This document shows, one piece after another, positions 44,255 through 53,494 of a stretch of 64,000 bases of DNA. Location of the stretch: assembly GCA_022819855.1 (NCBI GenBank), contig JAJEGN010000007.1:186001-250000 (forward strand). Direction: 5' to 3'. Positions within the stretch are counted from its first letter, which is position 1, and each line of letters starts with the position of its first letter. This DNA comes from Gammaproteobacteria bacterium (GTDB lineage: Bacteria > Pseudomonadota > Gammaproteobacteria > Steroidobacterales > Rariloculaceae). Position numbers and translations under genes: made by a program. Under the pieces are notes generated by a model. The model was given only the letters and a program-made list of their open reading frames with translations, ran no database searches and was not told the origin of the DNA.

Positions 44255-46306
44255 ATGAACAGATTCGCTGCCTACGCGGCGCGGTCAGGCATCTGCGCCG
44301 CGCTCGGGACGCTGGCCGCGTTGACCGCTCAGGCCCAGCAAACGGCGCCTGCCTTCGCAGGCTCGGCGCTGGTCGAACACCCGACGACGAACTGGCCGAC
44401 CAACGGCGGCAACCTTTACAACCAGCGTTACTCGCCGCTGACCCAGATCGATCGCGACAACGTCGCCAATCTCAGGGGTGTCTGGCGCGCGCGTCTCAAT
44501 GGCTCTGGCGTCGGCGCCCAGTACTCCGGCGAAGCGCAACCCATCGTCTACGATGGCGTACTCTACATCGTGACCGGCGCAGACGATGTTTTCGCGATCG
44601 ACATCGACAGCGGGGAGATCCTCTGGAGCTACGAGGCCAATCTCGACGCCGCCATCACCACGATCTGCTGCGGCTGGACGAGCCGCGGCGTCGGACTCGG
44701 CGACGGCAGGGTCTACGTCGGTCAGCTCGATGGCCAACTCAAGGCGCTCGATCAGCAAACGGGCGAAGTGGTCTGGGCGACCCAGGCCGAGCGCTGGCAG
44801 GACGGTTTCAGCATCACGAGTGCGCCGCTGTACTACGACGGCCTCGTGATCACCGGGTTCGCGGGCGCCGAGTACGGCGTTCGTGGCCGGGTCAAGGCGT
44901 ATGACGCCGCCAACGGCGAACACGTCTGGACGTTCTACACGATTCCGGGCCCGGACCATGTCGGCCACGACACCTGGCCTCAGGACAACGAGATCTGGAT
45001 GCACGGCGGGGCGACCGTCTGGCAGACGCCGGCCATCGATCCCGAACTCGGGCTGGTCTACTTCTCGACCGGCAATCCGGGTCCCGACTTCAACGGCGCC
45101 GTTCGCGAGGGAGACAACCTGTTCTCGGCTTCGATCGTCGCCATAGACGCGATGAGCGGCGAGTACCGCTGGCACTTCCAGCAGGTCCGCCACGACATCT
45201 GGGATTATGACGGACCGAGCCCGGTAGTCCTCTTCGACATCGAGATCGACGGCGTCGAGCGCAAGGGCCTGGCCCAGCCGAGCAAGACCGGCTGGGTCTA
45301 CATTCTCGACCGCACCAACGGCGAACCGCTCATCGGCATCGAGGACCGCCCCGTGCCGCAGGACCCGCGCCAGGCCACCGCGGCCACGCAGCCCTTCCCG
45401 ATCGGCGACTCCTTCGTTCCGCAATCGATCGACATCGCGCCTGAAGGCTACCGCCTCATCAACGAAGGCCGCATCTACACGCCCTACTGGACCGACGAGT
45501 ACGTCATCGCGAAGCCTGCCATCAGCGGCGGCGCCAACTGGCCGCCGAGCGCCTACGATCCGGCGACGGGCTACCTCTACGTATGCGCCGAAGACCGCAT
45601 CGGCGTATTCATCGCCGAAGAACTCTCCGAAGAGCGTCCGCCCCCGGGCGAACTGTATACCGGCGGAACCTTCGGCGCCCCGCCGCTGCCGAGCCTCGGC
45701 ACGCTGACGGCCATGGACATGCACACCAACAAGATCGCCTGGCAGCAGCAGTGGGCAGAACCGTGCTACAGCGGCTCGGCGGCGACCGCCAGCGGGTTGC
45801 TCTTCGTCGGCAGGAGCGACGGACGCCTGACGGCGCTCGACTCCAGCAACGGCGACATGCTCTGGGAGTTCCAGACGGGCGCGGGCATGAACGCGCCGGT
45901 GACGGTCTTCGAGCACAACGGGACGCAGTACGTCGCGGCCTACTCGGCCGGCAATCTGTTCGCGGCGTCGGTCAAGGGCGACAGCCTGTGGCTCTTCGCG
46001 CTGGACGGGGAACTGGAGCCCGTTGAAGCCGGTGGCACGATCATGAGCTTCCCGGAGGACCTCGAGGGCGAAGCCGACCTGGCCAACGGTCGGACCGTCT
46101 ACGATCTGGCCTGCCTGGCCTGCCACGGCGTGGACGGCGAAGGCGGCCACGGCGGCGGCATCGATATCCGCGGTTCCGACCAAATCGGCGCTGTTATCCA
46201 GGTCGTCCATGAAGGGCGCAACGACATGCCCGGCTTCAGCATCCAGTTGACGCCCGAGGAGATCAGGGACGTCAGCGCACTTGTCGCCGAGGTGCTCGCG
46301 CAGTGA
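44255..46306 (+). CDS. Quinohemoprotein alcohol dehydrogenase (PQQ plus heme c)
   Basis: The 683-residue periplasmic enzyme has a signal peptide at about 1-28 and an eight-bladed PQQ propeller. Key features are the vicinal cysteines in TICCGWTSRGVGLGDGRV, whose disulfide lies over PQQ, and HDIWDYDGPSP with the catalytic Asp and a second Asp two residues later. Repeats of the LDSSNGDMLWEFQTG type are W-motifs. A C-terminal cytochrome c domain has CLACHG near residue 620 and an axial-Met candidate in NDMPGF. It would oxidise an alcohol or sugar alcohol and pass electrons to its own heme. Its TGA overlaps the GTG of the next, closely related gene. Confidence 0.92.
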   Translation: MNRFAAYAARSGICAALGTLAALTAQAQQTAPAFAGSALVEHPTTNWPTNGGNLYNQRYSPLTQIDRDNVANLRGVWRARLNGSGVGAQYSGEAQPIVYDGVLYIVTGADDVFAIDIDSGEILWSYEANLDAAITTICCGWTSRGVGLGDGRVYVGQLDGQLKALDQQTGEVVWATQAERWQDGFSITSAPLYYDGLVITGFAGAEYGVRGRVKAYDAANGEHVWTFYTIPGPDHVGHDTWPQDNEIWMHGGATVWQTPAIDPELGLVYFSTGNPGPDFNGAVREGDNLFSASIVAIDAMSGEYRWHFQQVRHDIWDYDGPSPVVLFDIEIDGVERKGLAQPSKTGWVYILDRTNGEPLIGIEDRPVPQDPRQATAATQPFPIGDSFVPQSIDIAPEGYRLINEGRIYTPYWTDEYVIAKPAISGGANWPPSAYDPATGYLYVCAEDRIGVFIAEELSEERPPPGELYTGGTFGAPPLPSLGTLTAMDMHTNKIAWQQQWAEPCYSGSAATASGLLFVGRSDGRLTALDSSNGDMLWEFQTGAGMNAPVTVFEHNGTQYVAAYSAGNLFAASVKGDSLWLFALDGELEPVEAGGTIMSFPEDLEGEADLANGRTVYDLACLACHGVDGEGGHGGGIDIRGSDQIGAVIQVVHEGRNDMPGFSIQLTPEEIRDVSALVAEVLAQ

Positions 46307-48210
46307 GTCCTCGGCCGCTTGCGAAGCGGTCGATGAATGCGCTCAACGCGCGCCTGTCCCGCGCAGGCGCGCCCCGCCAGCACTCCAGACCTGTGACCGA
46401 GTTCCTGTTGCGGTCGTCGCGCCCAACCGGGCTTGGCGTCCTGTCCCTGCTCGCCGTGTCCGCCGCCGCGGTAGCGCTCTCGGCATGTAGTCAGGTGCCG
46501 CAGCCTCACCCGCTCACAGCCGCACCGACCGACGGCTGGCCCACGAACGGCGGCGACCTCTACAACCGCCGTTACTCGCCGCTCACGGAGATCGACCGCA
46601 GCAACGTCGCAAATCTCAAGGGCGTCTGGCGCGCGCGTCTCGACGGTTCAGGGATCGGTCCGCAATATTCTGGCGAGGCTCAGCCGATCGTGGCCGACGG
46701 CGTCATCTACATCGTCACGGGCGCGAACGACGTGTTCGCGCTCGATGTCGAAACAGGCGAGCATCTGTGGGACTATCGCGCCAACCTCGACCCCGAAATC
46801 AACGCCGTGTGCTGCGGCTGGACGAGCCGCGGCGTCGGGCTCGGCGACGGCAGGGTCTATGCCGGCCAGCTCGACGGCAAACTCGTCGCACTCGACCGGA
46901 GCACGGGCGAGATCGTCTGGTCCGTACAGGCCGAACGCTGGCAGGAGGGCTACACGATCACGAGCGCCCCGCTCTACTACGACGGGCTAGTCATCACGGG
47001 TTTCGCCGGCGGCGAGCGAGGCATTCGCGGCCGCGTAAAGGCCTACGACGCTGACGACGGCGCGCTCGTCTGGACCTTTTACACGATCCCCGGTCCCGGC
47101 GAAGTCGGTCACGAGACCTGGCCGCAGGACAACGAGATCTGGATGGACGGCGGCGCGCCGGTCTGGCAGACGCCGGCGATCGATCCCGAACTCGGGCTCC
47201 TTTATTTCTCGACAGGCAACGCAGCGCCCGACTACAACGGTTCGGTCCGCGCGGGAGACAACCTGTTCGCAGCTTCGGTCGTTGCCGTTGACGTTGCGAC
47301 CGGCGAGTACCGCTGGCACTTCCAGCAGGTCCGCCACGACATCTGGGACTACGACTCGCCCAATCCCGTGGTCCTCTTCGACATCGAAATCGACGGCGTC
47401 GAGCGCAAGGGCCTCGCGCAGGCCGGCAAGACCGGCTGGGTCTACATTCTCGACCGGACCAACGGCGAACCGCTCATCGGCATTGAAGACCGGCCCGTGC
47501 CGCAGGACCCGCGCCAGGCCACCGCGGCGACGCAACCTTTCCCCGTAGGCGACGCCTTCATCCCCCAAGAGATCCCGATTGCGCCCGAAGGCTTCCGGCC
47601 GGTCAATCAGGGACGTATCTTCACGCCGTTCTGGACCGACGAGCCCGTGCTCGTCAAGCCCGGCGTCGGCGGCGGTGCGAACTGGCCGCCGAGCTCGTAC
47701 GACCCGAACACGGGCCTGTTCTACGTCTGCGCCAGGGACGCAAGCTGGGGCTACATCGCCGAGGAAGTCAGCGACGAACGTCCACCCGAGGGCGAAAGCT
47801 ACATTGCTGGGGGCTTTGGAGGCTTCGCCCTGCATTCGCTCGGCATCTTCGCGGCGCTCGACGTGACCACGAACACCCTCGTCTGGCAGCAGCACTGGCG
47901 GGACATCTGTTACAGCGGCTCTCTGACGACGGCGGGCGGGCTGGTCTTCGTCGGCCGCAGCGACGGCCGGCTCACCGCGCTCGATTCGAGCGACGGCTCG
48001 ATGCTCTGGGAGTTTCAGACCGGCGCCGGCATGAATTCCGTACCGAGCACCTTCGAACACGAAGGCCGCCAGTATCTCGTCGCCTACTCCGCCGGCAACA
48101 TGTTCGCGGGCTCCGCCAAGGGGGACAGCGTGTGGCTTTTCTCGCTCGACGGCATGCTCGACGAGGTTGAGCCAGGTACGGTCGAACCGGAGCCACCCCT
48201 CAGCGAATGA
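46303..48210 (+). CDS. Quinoprotein dehydrogenase, lipoprotein-type, no heme
   Basis: The 635-residue protein is a close tandem duplicate of the preceding enzyme, sharing VCCGWTSRGVGLGDGRV, HDIWDYDSPNP and long near-identical runs such as the DRTNGEPLIGIEDRPVPQDP region. It differs in two ways. It has a lipobox (AVALSAC, Cys62), so it is probably membrane-anchored, and it lacks the C-terminal heme domain, ending at EPEPPLSE. The GTG 46303 overlaps the upstream stop (GTGA). In-frame ATG 46333 or GTG 46393 would give a more normal signal length. It must donate electrons to another carrier, perhaps the heme of its neighbour. Confidence 0.9.
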   Translation: MSPRPLAKRSMNALNARLSRAGAPRQHSRPVTEFLLRSSRPTGLGVLSLLAVSAAAVALSACSQVPQPHPLTAAPTDGWPTNGGDLYNRRYSPLTEIDRSNVANLKGVWRARLDGSGIGPQYSGEAQPIVADGVIYIVTGANDVFALDVETGEHLWDYRANLDPEINAVCCGWTSRGVGLGDGRVYAGQLDGKLVALDRSTGEIVWSVQAERWQEGYTITSAPLYYDGLVITGFAGGERGIRGRVKAYDADDGALVWTFYTIPGPGEVGHETWPQDNEIWMDGGAPVWQTPAIDPELGLLYFSTGNAAPDYNGSVRAGDNLFAASVVAVDVATGEYRWHFQQVRHDIWDYDSPNPVVLFDIEIDGVERKGLAQAGKTGWVYILDRTNGEPLIGIEDRPVPQDPRQATAATQPFPVGDAFIPQEIPIAPEGFRPVNQGRIFTPFWTDEPVLVKPGVGGGANWPPSSYDPNTGLFYVCARDASWGYIAEEVSDERPPEGESYIAGGFGGFALHSLGIFAALDVTTNTLVWQQHWRDICYSGSLTTAGGLVFVGRSDGRLTALDSSDGSMLWEFQTGAGMNSVPSTFEHEGRQYLVAYSAGNMFAGSAKGDSVWLFSLDGMLDEVEPGTVEPEPPLSE

Positions 48211-48284
48211 CGCTCCGGTCAAACTGCGCGTCGCACCGTTTCGACTGGCGCGCGAACCGAAGTACGCCTGTACGCTAGCGAGGG
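48211..48284. other. Convergent spacer, nothing recognised
   Basis: The 74 bases between the quinoprotein and permease stops show no T-tract terminator or gene. One 12-base match (CCGAAGTACGCC) to the central part of the palindrome at 59311-59420 was noted and judged weak. Confidence 0.3.
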
Positions 48285-49460
48285 CTACAGTCCGCGGATA
48301 GCGGTTGCGACCGGCAGCCTCGCGGCTCGAACGGCAGGCAGCAGTCCGCCGAGCAAACCGACGGCGCATGCCCATGCGATGCCCTGCGCAACCAGGCCAC
48401 CGCTCACCTCCAACCGAAACACGATGGACGAGACCACGCTTCCCATATTGATCGTGGTCCCGCTGAAGAGCGCCCAGGCAATCGCGGCGCCGAGCAGCGC
48501 CCCGGCGACAGACAGCAGCAGCGCTTCGACGAGCACCGACGCCACGACTCCGCTCGGACCGAAGCCGATCGCCCGCAACGTCGCGATCTCGACCGCGCGG
48601 CTGCTGACCGCCGCGTACATGGTATTGAGCGCGGCGAACAACGCGCCCACGGCCATGATTCCGGCGATGAAAGTCGTCACGACATCCAGAATGTCGCCCA
48701 CGCCTTCGGACTGGCGCCGGTAGTATTCGACCTCCCGAAGTACGTCGACCGAGAGCAGCGGATTGGAGGTCAACGCGTCCCGAAACTCATCGAAGGCGTC
48801 CTCGGATTCGAGCAGGACGGTCACGCTGCTCCCGCCGGTTCGCTGATACGTCGACAGCAGGGTATCGACGTCGGTCAGAAAGCCGGACTCGAGCGCGTCG
48901 CCGCTCGTGAATACGCCAACGATCGTCCACTCGCTCTCCCTCAGGGCGACCGAGTCGCCGATCGCCACCGCAGCGAACTCGTCCTGCACGCTTGCGCCGA
49001 CGATGAGTTCTCTGAGACCGGGTTCGTAGAGGCGTCCCGCCACGAGCTCGATCTCCGACCGGACCGAGAGCGCCTGAGCGCTCATGCCGCGCAAGCTGAT
49101 GGCAGCGGCCGCTCCGTCAGGCTTTTCCAGGTCGACGCCTGTCACCATGTCTACCGTGGCCGCGGCGTCGCCGTCGGCAGTCCGCGCGATACCCGGCGCA
49201 TCGATGATCGCGAGCGTCTCGTCGACGGACAGTCCGCTTGAGACTTCCGCGTTCGCGCCGCCGCGCAGGACGATCGCCCGATCCGAACGCCCCGTGGACA
49301 CCAGCGTCTCTTCGAGGCTCGTCGTGATCCCGAGCACGGAGACGAGCACGGCGACGACGCCCGCGATCCCGACGACCACGACGCAGGAACTGGCCAATCG
49401 TTGTGGAATGGTGCGCAGGTTCATCGCCGTGACCGCGCCGACTTGCCCGAACAGCGTCAT
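48285..49460 (-). CDS. FtsX/MacB-type ABC permease
   Basis: The 391-residue inner-membrane permease has an N-terminal helix (VVVVGIAGVVAVLVSVLGI), a periplasmic domain at about 50-260 (GGANAEVSSGLSVDETL) and three C-terminal helices ending VATAIRGL. With the neighbouring permease, ATPase and adaptor it forms a complete MacAB/DevBCA-like export system. ATG 49460 has GGGAG upstream. A diverged copy of its first eleven codons lies just upstream at 49478-49510, out of frame. It is a paralogue of the orphan permease at 35843-37030. Confidence 0.88.
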   Translation of the reverse strand: MTLFGQVGAVTAMNLRTIPQRLASSCVVVVGIAGVVAVLVSVLGITTSLEETLVSTGRSDRAIVLRGGANAEVSSGLSVDETLAIIDAPGIARTADGDAAATVDMVTGVDLEKPDGAAAAISLRGMSAQALSVRSEIELVAGRLYEPGLRELIVGASVQDEFAAVAIGDSVALRESEWTIVGVFTSGDALESGFLTDVDTLLSTYQRTGGSSVTVLLESEDAFDEFRDALTSNPLLSVDVLREVEYYRRQSEGVGDILDVVTTFIAGIMAVGALFAALNTMYAAVSSRAVEIATLRAIGFGPSGVVASVLVEALLLSVAGALLGAAIAWALFSGTTINMGSVVSSIVFRLEVSGGLVAQGIAWACAVGLLGGLLPAVRAARLPVATAIRGL

Positions 49461-49534
49461 GGGCTTGCTTCTCCCGCCGAAGCCGCGCCGATTTGCCGCA
49501 ACATCGTCATCGCCTTGCGTTCATTCCCCTGCGT

Positions 49535-50692
49535 TCATCGCCGGGCGAGCGCGTCGACGACGTTGAGCCGCTGGGCGAGCCAAGCGGGCGGAAGGGCACT
49601 GACGATCGCGAGCAGCACGCCGATCGCGATGCCGAGCGCAATCACGCTCGCCGGCAACGGAATGCCGCCGATTCCCATGCTGCGAAAGATTTGCGGAAAG
49701 AAACTCGCGGCGCCGGCCAGCGCGATGCCCGCAGCCGTTACGCACAGCAGCAGCGACTCGGCCGCCACGAGGCCGACTATGGTGGCGTTGCCGAATCCGT
49801 AGGTCTTGAGAACGGCCAACTCCGGTATGCGCTCGCGCACCGACTGCCACATCGTGTTGCCGGTCAGAAACAGCAGCGTGAAGAAGACGGCGCCGATGAT
49901 CGCGTTGACGAAGAAGTCGATGTCCCCGACTCGCTGTATCTGGCTTCTGACCCAATCCTTCTCGTTGAGCGTCTGTGTCGGAAACGTCGAGTTCTCGAAG
50001 AGCGCGTCGATACGCCGGGCAACTTCAGCGGCCCGCTCGGGGCTGTCGACCGCGACAAAGTACAGGAGCACCATTCCGGAGCCCTGGACGCGGGACTCGT
50101 CGAAGTAATCGAAGTTGACGTAGACCTCCTGAGCGGCGAAATCCCCGAATTCCTCCGAGAATTCGTATATCCCGACGACATCGAAGTCCCAGGCATCGGA
50201 TCCGTCGGCGTGAGTGAAGACCTGGGACCGAAACGTCACGCGGTCGCCGATGTTCCAGCCCCGCGCCTCTGCGAGGTCCCTGCCGACCAAGGCACCTGAT
50301 CGGGTGCGTCGCATCGCCTCGACTTGCTCTTCCGGTACGACAATCTCGGGGTAAACGTCGAGAAAACGGTCGATTCCCACGGCGCCGACCTGGACGGCGT
50401 TGCGCGGCTCCTGGTAGTACGCGAGCAGTATCTGGTAGAAGCCCACGCCGTCGACGCCGGGCAGCGCCTCGATCTGCGGCAGGTAGGCGATCGGCAGGCT
50501 CTCGATAATGTTGACCCGGCTTTGCACCCGCAGGCGCGTGTCGCTCATCTGGTCGATCGCGTCGTCGAAGCTCGACGTCACGCCGTGCAGCGTGCCGTAG
50601 AGCAGGAAGGCGACGCTGATCGAGAGCAGCGTCAGGATCGTGCGCAGGGGCTTGCGCCACAGTCCCGCCCAGACAAGGATGAAGTACTTCAC
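49535..50692 (-). CDS. FtsX/MacB-type ABC permease
   Basis: The 385-residue permease begins at a GTG (50692, reads [19 protein letters not shown]) whose GTGA overlaps the stop of the ATPase gene, giving translational coupling. It has one N-terminal helix, a periplasmic domain at about 45-250 and three C-terminal helices. [19 protein letters not shown] is the conserved cytoplasmic coupling segment. The open frame extends upstream through the ATPase gene but that extension has no homology. It pairs with the permease at 48285-49460. Confidence 0.88.
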   Translation of the reverse strand: MKYFILVWAGLWRKPLRTILTLLSISVAFLLYGTLHGVTSSFDDAIDQMSDTRLRVQSRVNIIESLPIAYLPQIEALPGVDGVGFYQILLAYYQEPRNAVQVGAVGIDRFLDVYPEIVVPEEQVEAMRRTRSGALVGRDLAEARGWNIGDRVTFRSQVFTHADGSDAWDFDVVGIYEFSEEFGDFAAQEVYVNFDYFDESRVQGSGMVLLYFVAVDSPERAAEVARRIDALFENSTFPTQTLNEKDWVRSQIQRVGDIDFFVNAIIGAVFFTLLFLTGNTMWQSVRERIPELAVLKTYGFGNATIVGLVAAESLLLCVTAAGIALAGAASFFPQIFRSMGIGGIPLPASVIALGIAIGVLLAIVSALPPAWLAQRLNVVDALARR

Positions 50693-51384
50693 GCAGCGCT
50701 GTCGAGCGGCTCGGCGCTTAGCACACCCTTGTCGACGTACAGCAGTCGCGACGCATGTTCGGCCGCGCGCGGATCGTGCGTCACCATGATGATGGTCTTG
50801 CCGTGGTCGCGGTTGAGCAGCTCGAGCAGTTCGAGCACGGATTCCGACGATTCGCGGTCGAGGTCGCCGGTCGGCTCGTCGCAGATCAGCAGCGTAGGGT
50901 CGGACACGAGCGCGCGCGCGATTCCGACGCGCTGCTGCTGTCCGCCCGAGAGCTCGCCCGGTTTGTGCTTCGCACGCTCGCCGAGGCCGACGAGCTCGAG
51001 CGCCGCGCGCACGTTCCGCTTGCGCTGCCGGCCCGAGAGTTTCGTCAACAGCAGCGGAACCTCGACGTTGCGCTCGGCGCTGAGCACGGGCAGCAGGTTG
51101 TAGAACTGAAAGACGAAGCCGACGTGCCGCGCACGCCATTTGGCGAGCTTGCCGGACGACAGCTTGTCGAGCCGCTCGCCCGCGACCATGACCGCGCCCC
51201 GGTCGCACTTGTCGAGCCCGCCGATGAGGTTGAGCAGCGTCGTTTTACCGGAGCCCGACGGCCCCATGATGGCGAGAAACTCGCCTGCCTCAACTTCAAG
51301 GTTGATTCCGGTCAGCACCTCGACGCGCTGTTTGCCGCGCACGTAGCCCTTGTCGACATCCCTGATCGTCACCAACGCCGTCAT
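50689..51384 (-). CDS. ABC transporter ATPase (MacB/LolD type)
   Basis: The 231-residue ATPase has Walker [12 protein letters not shown] (about 40-50), Q-loop [16 protein letters not shown], signature [15 protein letters not shown], Walker [13 protein letters not shown] and switch VTHDP. The VFQFYNLLP form is typical of LolD/MacB/FtsE-like ATPases that drive FtsX-type permeases. ATG 51384 has GAGGAG upstream. It is followed by its permease with a GTGA overlap and preceded by the adaptor gene. It might also energise the orphan permease pair. Confidence 0.94.
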   Translation of the reverse strand: MTALVTIRDVDKGYVRGKQRVEVLTGINLEVEAGEFLAIMGPSGSGKTTLLNLIGGLDKCDRGAVMVAGERLDKLSSGKLAKWRARHVGFVFQFYNLLPVLSAERNVEVPLLLTKLSGRQRKRNVRAALELVGLGERAKHKPGELSGGQQQRVGIARALVSDPTLLICDEPTGDLDRESSESVLELLELLNRDHGKTIIMVTHDPRAAEHASRLLYVDKGVLSAEPLDSAA

Positions 51385-51553
51385 CGGCTTACTCCTCGAT
51401 TGTGTTTCGTGCCGCACGCGCAGCAGGTTTGCGGCGCCTCCCGGCACATCGTTGCCAGTTCCCGGACCGTCACGGCGAGATCGCGTTTACGAACCCTCGA
51501 AGGCAATGCGCACGCGTACCGAAATCGAGCGTTGCCGCGACCGGGCGCCGAAT
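51385..51553 (-). repeat. Adaptor/ATPase spacer with duplicate of adaptor gene end
   Basis: The sequence at 51487-51520 repeats the adaptor gene's end (51554-51587) with about 27 of 34 matches. It reads GTRVRIAFEGS-stop against the real GVRVRIASEGS-stop. The rest of the spacer, down to the ATPase ribosome site, shows no gene. Confidence 0.7.
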
Positions 51554-52804
51554 TCACGAACCCTCGGACGCGATGCGAACGCGTACGCCGTCGGCCAACT
51601 GCGTGAGATCCCCGGCTGCGAGCCGCGTTCCCGCGGTTACGCCGGAAAGCACGATCTGGCCGAGCGACGTGCGGGCGCCAAGACTCACGGCGCGCCGTTC
51701 GACCGTGTCGTCGCGCAGCACGAAGACGACTCCGGTCGTGCCGTTGGCCTGGACCGCGTCGAGCGGCACGACGACCGCGCGCGAAGCCGCTTGCGCCGCC
51801 GGCGCGAAATCCGAATCGTCCTCAAGGAACGATACCCGCACGCCCATCTGGGGCAGGACGCGCGAATCCTTCTCGCCAAGACCCACGCGCACGCGCACCG
51901 TCGCCCTGGCGCGGTCGGCCGTCGGGATGATCGCGATGACGTGCGCCGGGATGCGCCAGTCCGGATAGGCGTTGAGCGTGACTGTCACGGTCTGATCCGG
52001 CTGGACGCGGTTGATGAAATTCTCGCTGACGTCGACCTCGACCTCGAGCGAGTCCATGTCGACGATCGTGCCGATGCCCGTGCGCGTGAAGCCGCCGCCT
52101 GCTGACACCGGCGAGACCATCTCGCCTTCCTGTGCGGCCTTGACGGTCACGACTCCGGCAAAGGGCGCGCGCACGACGGTATCGTCGAGGTTGCGCGAGG
52201 CGAAACCGACCGCGGCTTCGCCGACATCGACGGCCCGTGCGGCCACGTCGAGACCCGTGCGCGCCGCATCGTAGGCCGCCTTCGCGTTGTCGAACTCCTG
52301 GGCGCTGATGATCTGCCGCTCGAACTGGCTGCGGTTGCGCTCGAATATCGGTACGGCATTGTCGAAGGCGACCTGGGCGGCGGTCAGATTGGCCCTCGCC
52401 TGCGCGAGCTGCGCCTCGGCCTGGGCGTGCGCCGCCCGGTAGTTCGTGTCGTCCAGCCGGGCCAGCACCTCGTCGCGCTCGACGAACTGACCTTCCTCGA
52501 TCAGCAGTTCCACGACCTTGCCCGTGATCTTCGACGACACGGTGGCCTGGCGTCTCGGGATCACGTAGCCCGACGCGTCGAGAATCGAGCCGCGCTCGGA
52601 GGAGACCTCGGCCGGCGCGGCTTCCGCCGTCGCGATGTTCACGGTGATGGTTTCGGGCAGCGTGTAGAAGTACCAGCCCGCGCCCCCTGCGGCGGCCACG
52701 ACGAGCACGGCGAGCACCCACCAGACCGCGCGCCCGCCTCCGGAGGCAGGCTCGTCTGCCCGGTCGATCTGAAGCTGGTTCAGGAGCGAGGATCGTTCAT
52801 CCAT
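51554..52804 (-). CDS. HlyD/MacA-family periplasmic adaptor subunit
   Basis: The 416-residue membrane fusion protein has one membrane segment at about 27-47 (VWWVLAVLVVAAAGGAGWYFY). A biotinyl-lipoyl half (ATVSSKITGKVVELLIEEGQFV) precedes an alpha-hairpin coiled coil at about 115-195 (AQAEAQLAQARANLTAAQVAF). The second lipoyl half (DTVVRAPFAGVVTVKAAQEGEMV) and beta-barrel domains follow. It links the inner-membrane ABC permeases to an outer-membrane channel in an efflux or lipid/peptide export system. No TolC-like gene is in the operon. ATG 52804 is the first gene of the adaptor-ATPase-permease-permease operon. Confidence 0.92.
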   Translation of the reverse strand: MDERSSLLNQLQIDRADEPASGGGRAVWWVLAVLVVAAAGGAGWYFYTLPETITVNIATAEAAPAEVSSERGSILDASGYVIPRRQATVSSKITGKVVELLIEEGQFVERDEVLARLDDTNYRAAHAQAEAQLAQARANLTAAQVAFDNAVPIFERNRSQFERQIISAQEFDNAKAAYDAARTGLDVAARAVDVGEAAVGFASRNLDDTVVRAPFAGVVTVKAAQEGEMVSPVSAGGGFTRTGIGTIVDMDSLEVEVDVSENFINRVQPDQTVTVTLNAYPDWRIPAHVIAIIPTADRARATVRVRVGLGEKDSRVLPQMGVRVSFLEDDSDFAPAAQAASRAVVVPLDAVQANGTTGVVFVLRDDTVERRAVSLGARTSLGQIVLSGVTAGTRLAAGDLTQLADGVRVRIASEGS

Positions 52805-53081
52805 GGCGTCACTTCCGGGGTGATGCCTCCCGGCCGCTCAGTGTAGCTTGAAGTGCTCCGGAATTCCTTGAAACGCGCCATCCCCGTTGATCCGATCACC
52901 GAACGGCAGGAAAGGTTCCGCTGCCGACCGAGATTCAGGCGGATTCCGCCTGCCGTGGCTTCATTGCCCTGTTGTTCGTCCCTGTGTTGGACGATTCGCA
53001 AGGTCAATGGACGACAGACTGCAGCCGCGGCACCGGCCGGCCCAAGGCGACAACGCTCAACGATTCGCGTAGCCCGGTTGC
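52805..53081. other. Intergenic region, nothing recognised
   Basis: This 277-base spacer between the adaptor start and the DUF2237 stop presumably carries the promoter of the ABC operon on the minus strand. No clear hexamers, terminator or coding region were identified. Confidence 0.3.
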
Positions 53082-53453
53082 TCAATTAAGGTCGACTGCG
53101 AAGCTCCTGAGCAGTCGTAGCGGCACGATCTCGAGTGCGCGTCGATGCGTGCCCTGCAACACGACTCGCGGCGCCATGCCCGCCTCGTGGGCTTCGAGCC
53201 AGCGCGCCGCGCACAGGCACCAGCGGTCACCCGGCCGCAGTCCGGGAAACTCGAACTGCGGCATGGGTGTGGACAGGTCGTTGCCGCGGAATCGCGAAAA
53301 CTCGAGGAACTCGCGCGTGACCTCGACGCAAACCGTGTGCGAGCCGACATCCTGCTCGCTCGTATTGCAGCAGCCGTCCCGGAAAAACCCGGTCGTCGGA
53401 CTGTCGCTGCAGGTCTCGATCGTTTCGCCGAAGACGTTGACTGATTCGTCCAT
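53082..53453 (-). CDS. DUF2237 family protein
   Basis: The 123-residue cytoplasmic protein is a full-length member of DUF2237: NVFGETIETCSDSPTTGFFR, DGCCNTSEQDVGSHTVCVEV, EFLEFSRFRGNDLSTP, FPGLRPGDRWCLCAARWLEA and ALEIVPLRLL all match the family. The six conserved cysteines suggest metal or disulfide chemistry, but no function is established to my knowledge. GGGAGG lies before ATG 53453. It is the last gene of the Rieske-quinoprotein operon, 41 bases after the preceding stop. Confidence 0.9.
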   Translation of the reverse strand: MDESVNVFGETIETCSDSPTTGFFRDGCCNTSEQDVGSHTVCVEVTREFLEFSRFRGNDLSTPMPQFEFPGLRPGDRWCLCAARWLEAHEAGMAPRVVLQGTHRRALEIVPLRLLRSFAVDLN

Positions 53454-53494
53454 TGAGCCTCCCGTGGCGTCAAACCAGTTTGCACACGACCGGT

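Noticed and set aside
48257..48268. 12-base match to the centre of the palindrome at 59311-59420, suggesting a second copy
   Set aside because: The palindromic arms are absent, and a 12-base match in GC-rich DNA can arise by chance.
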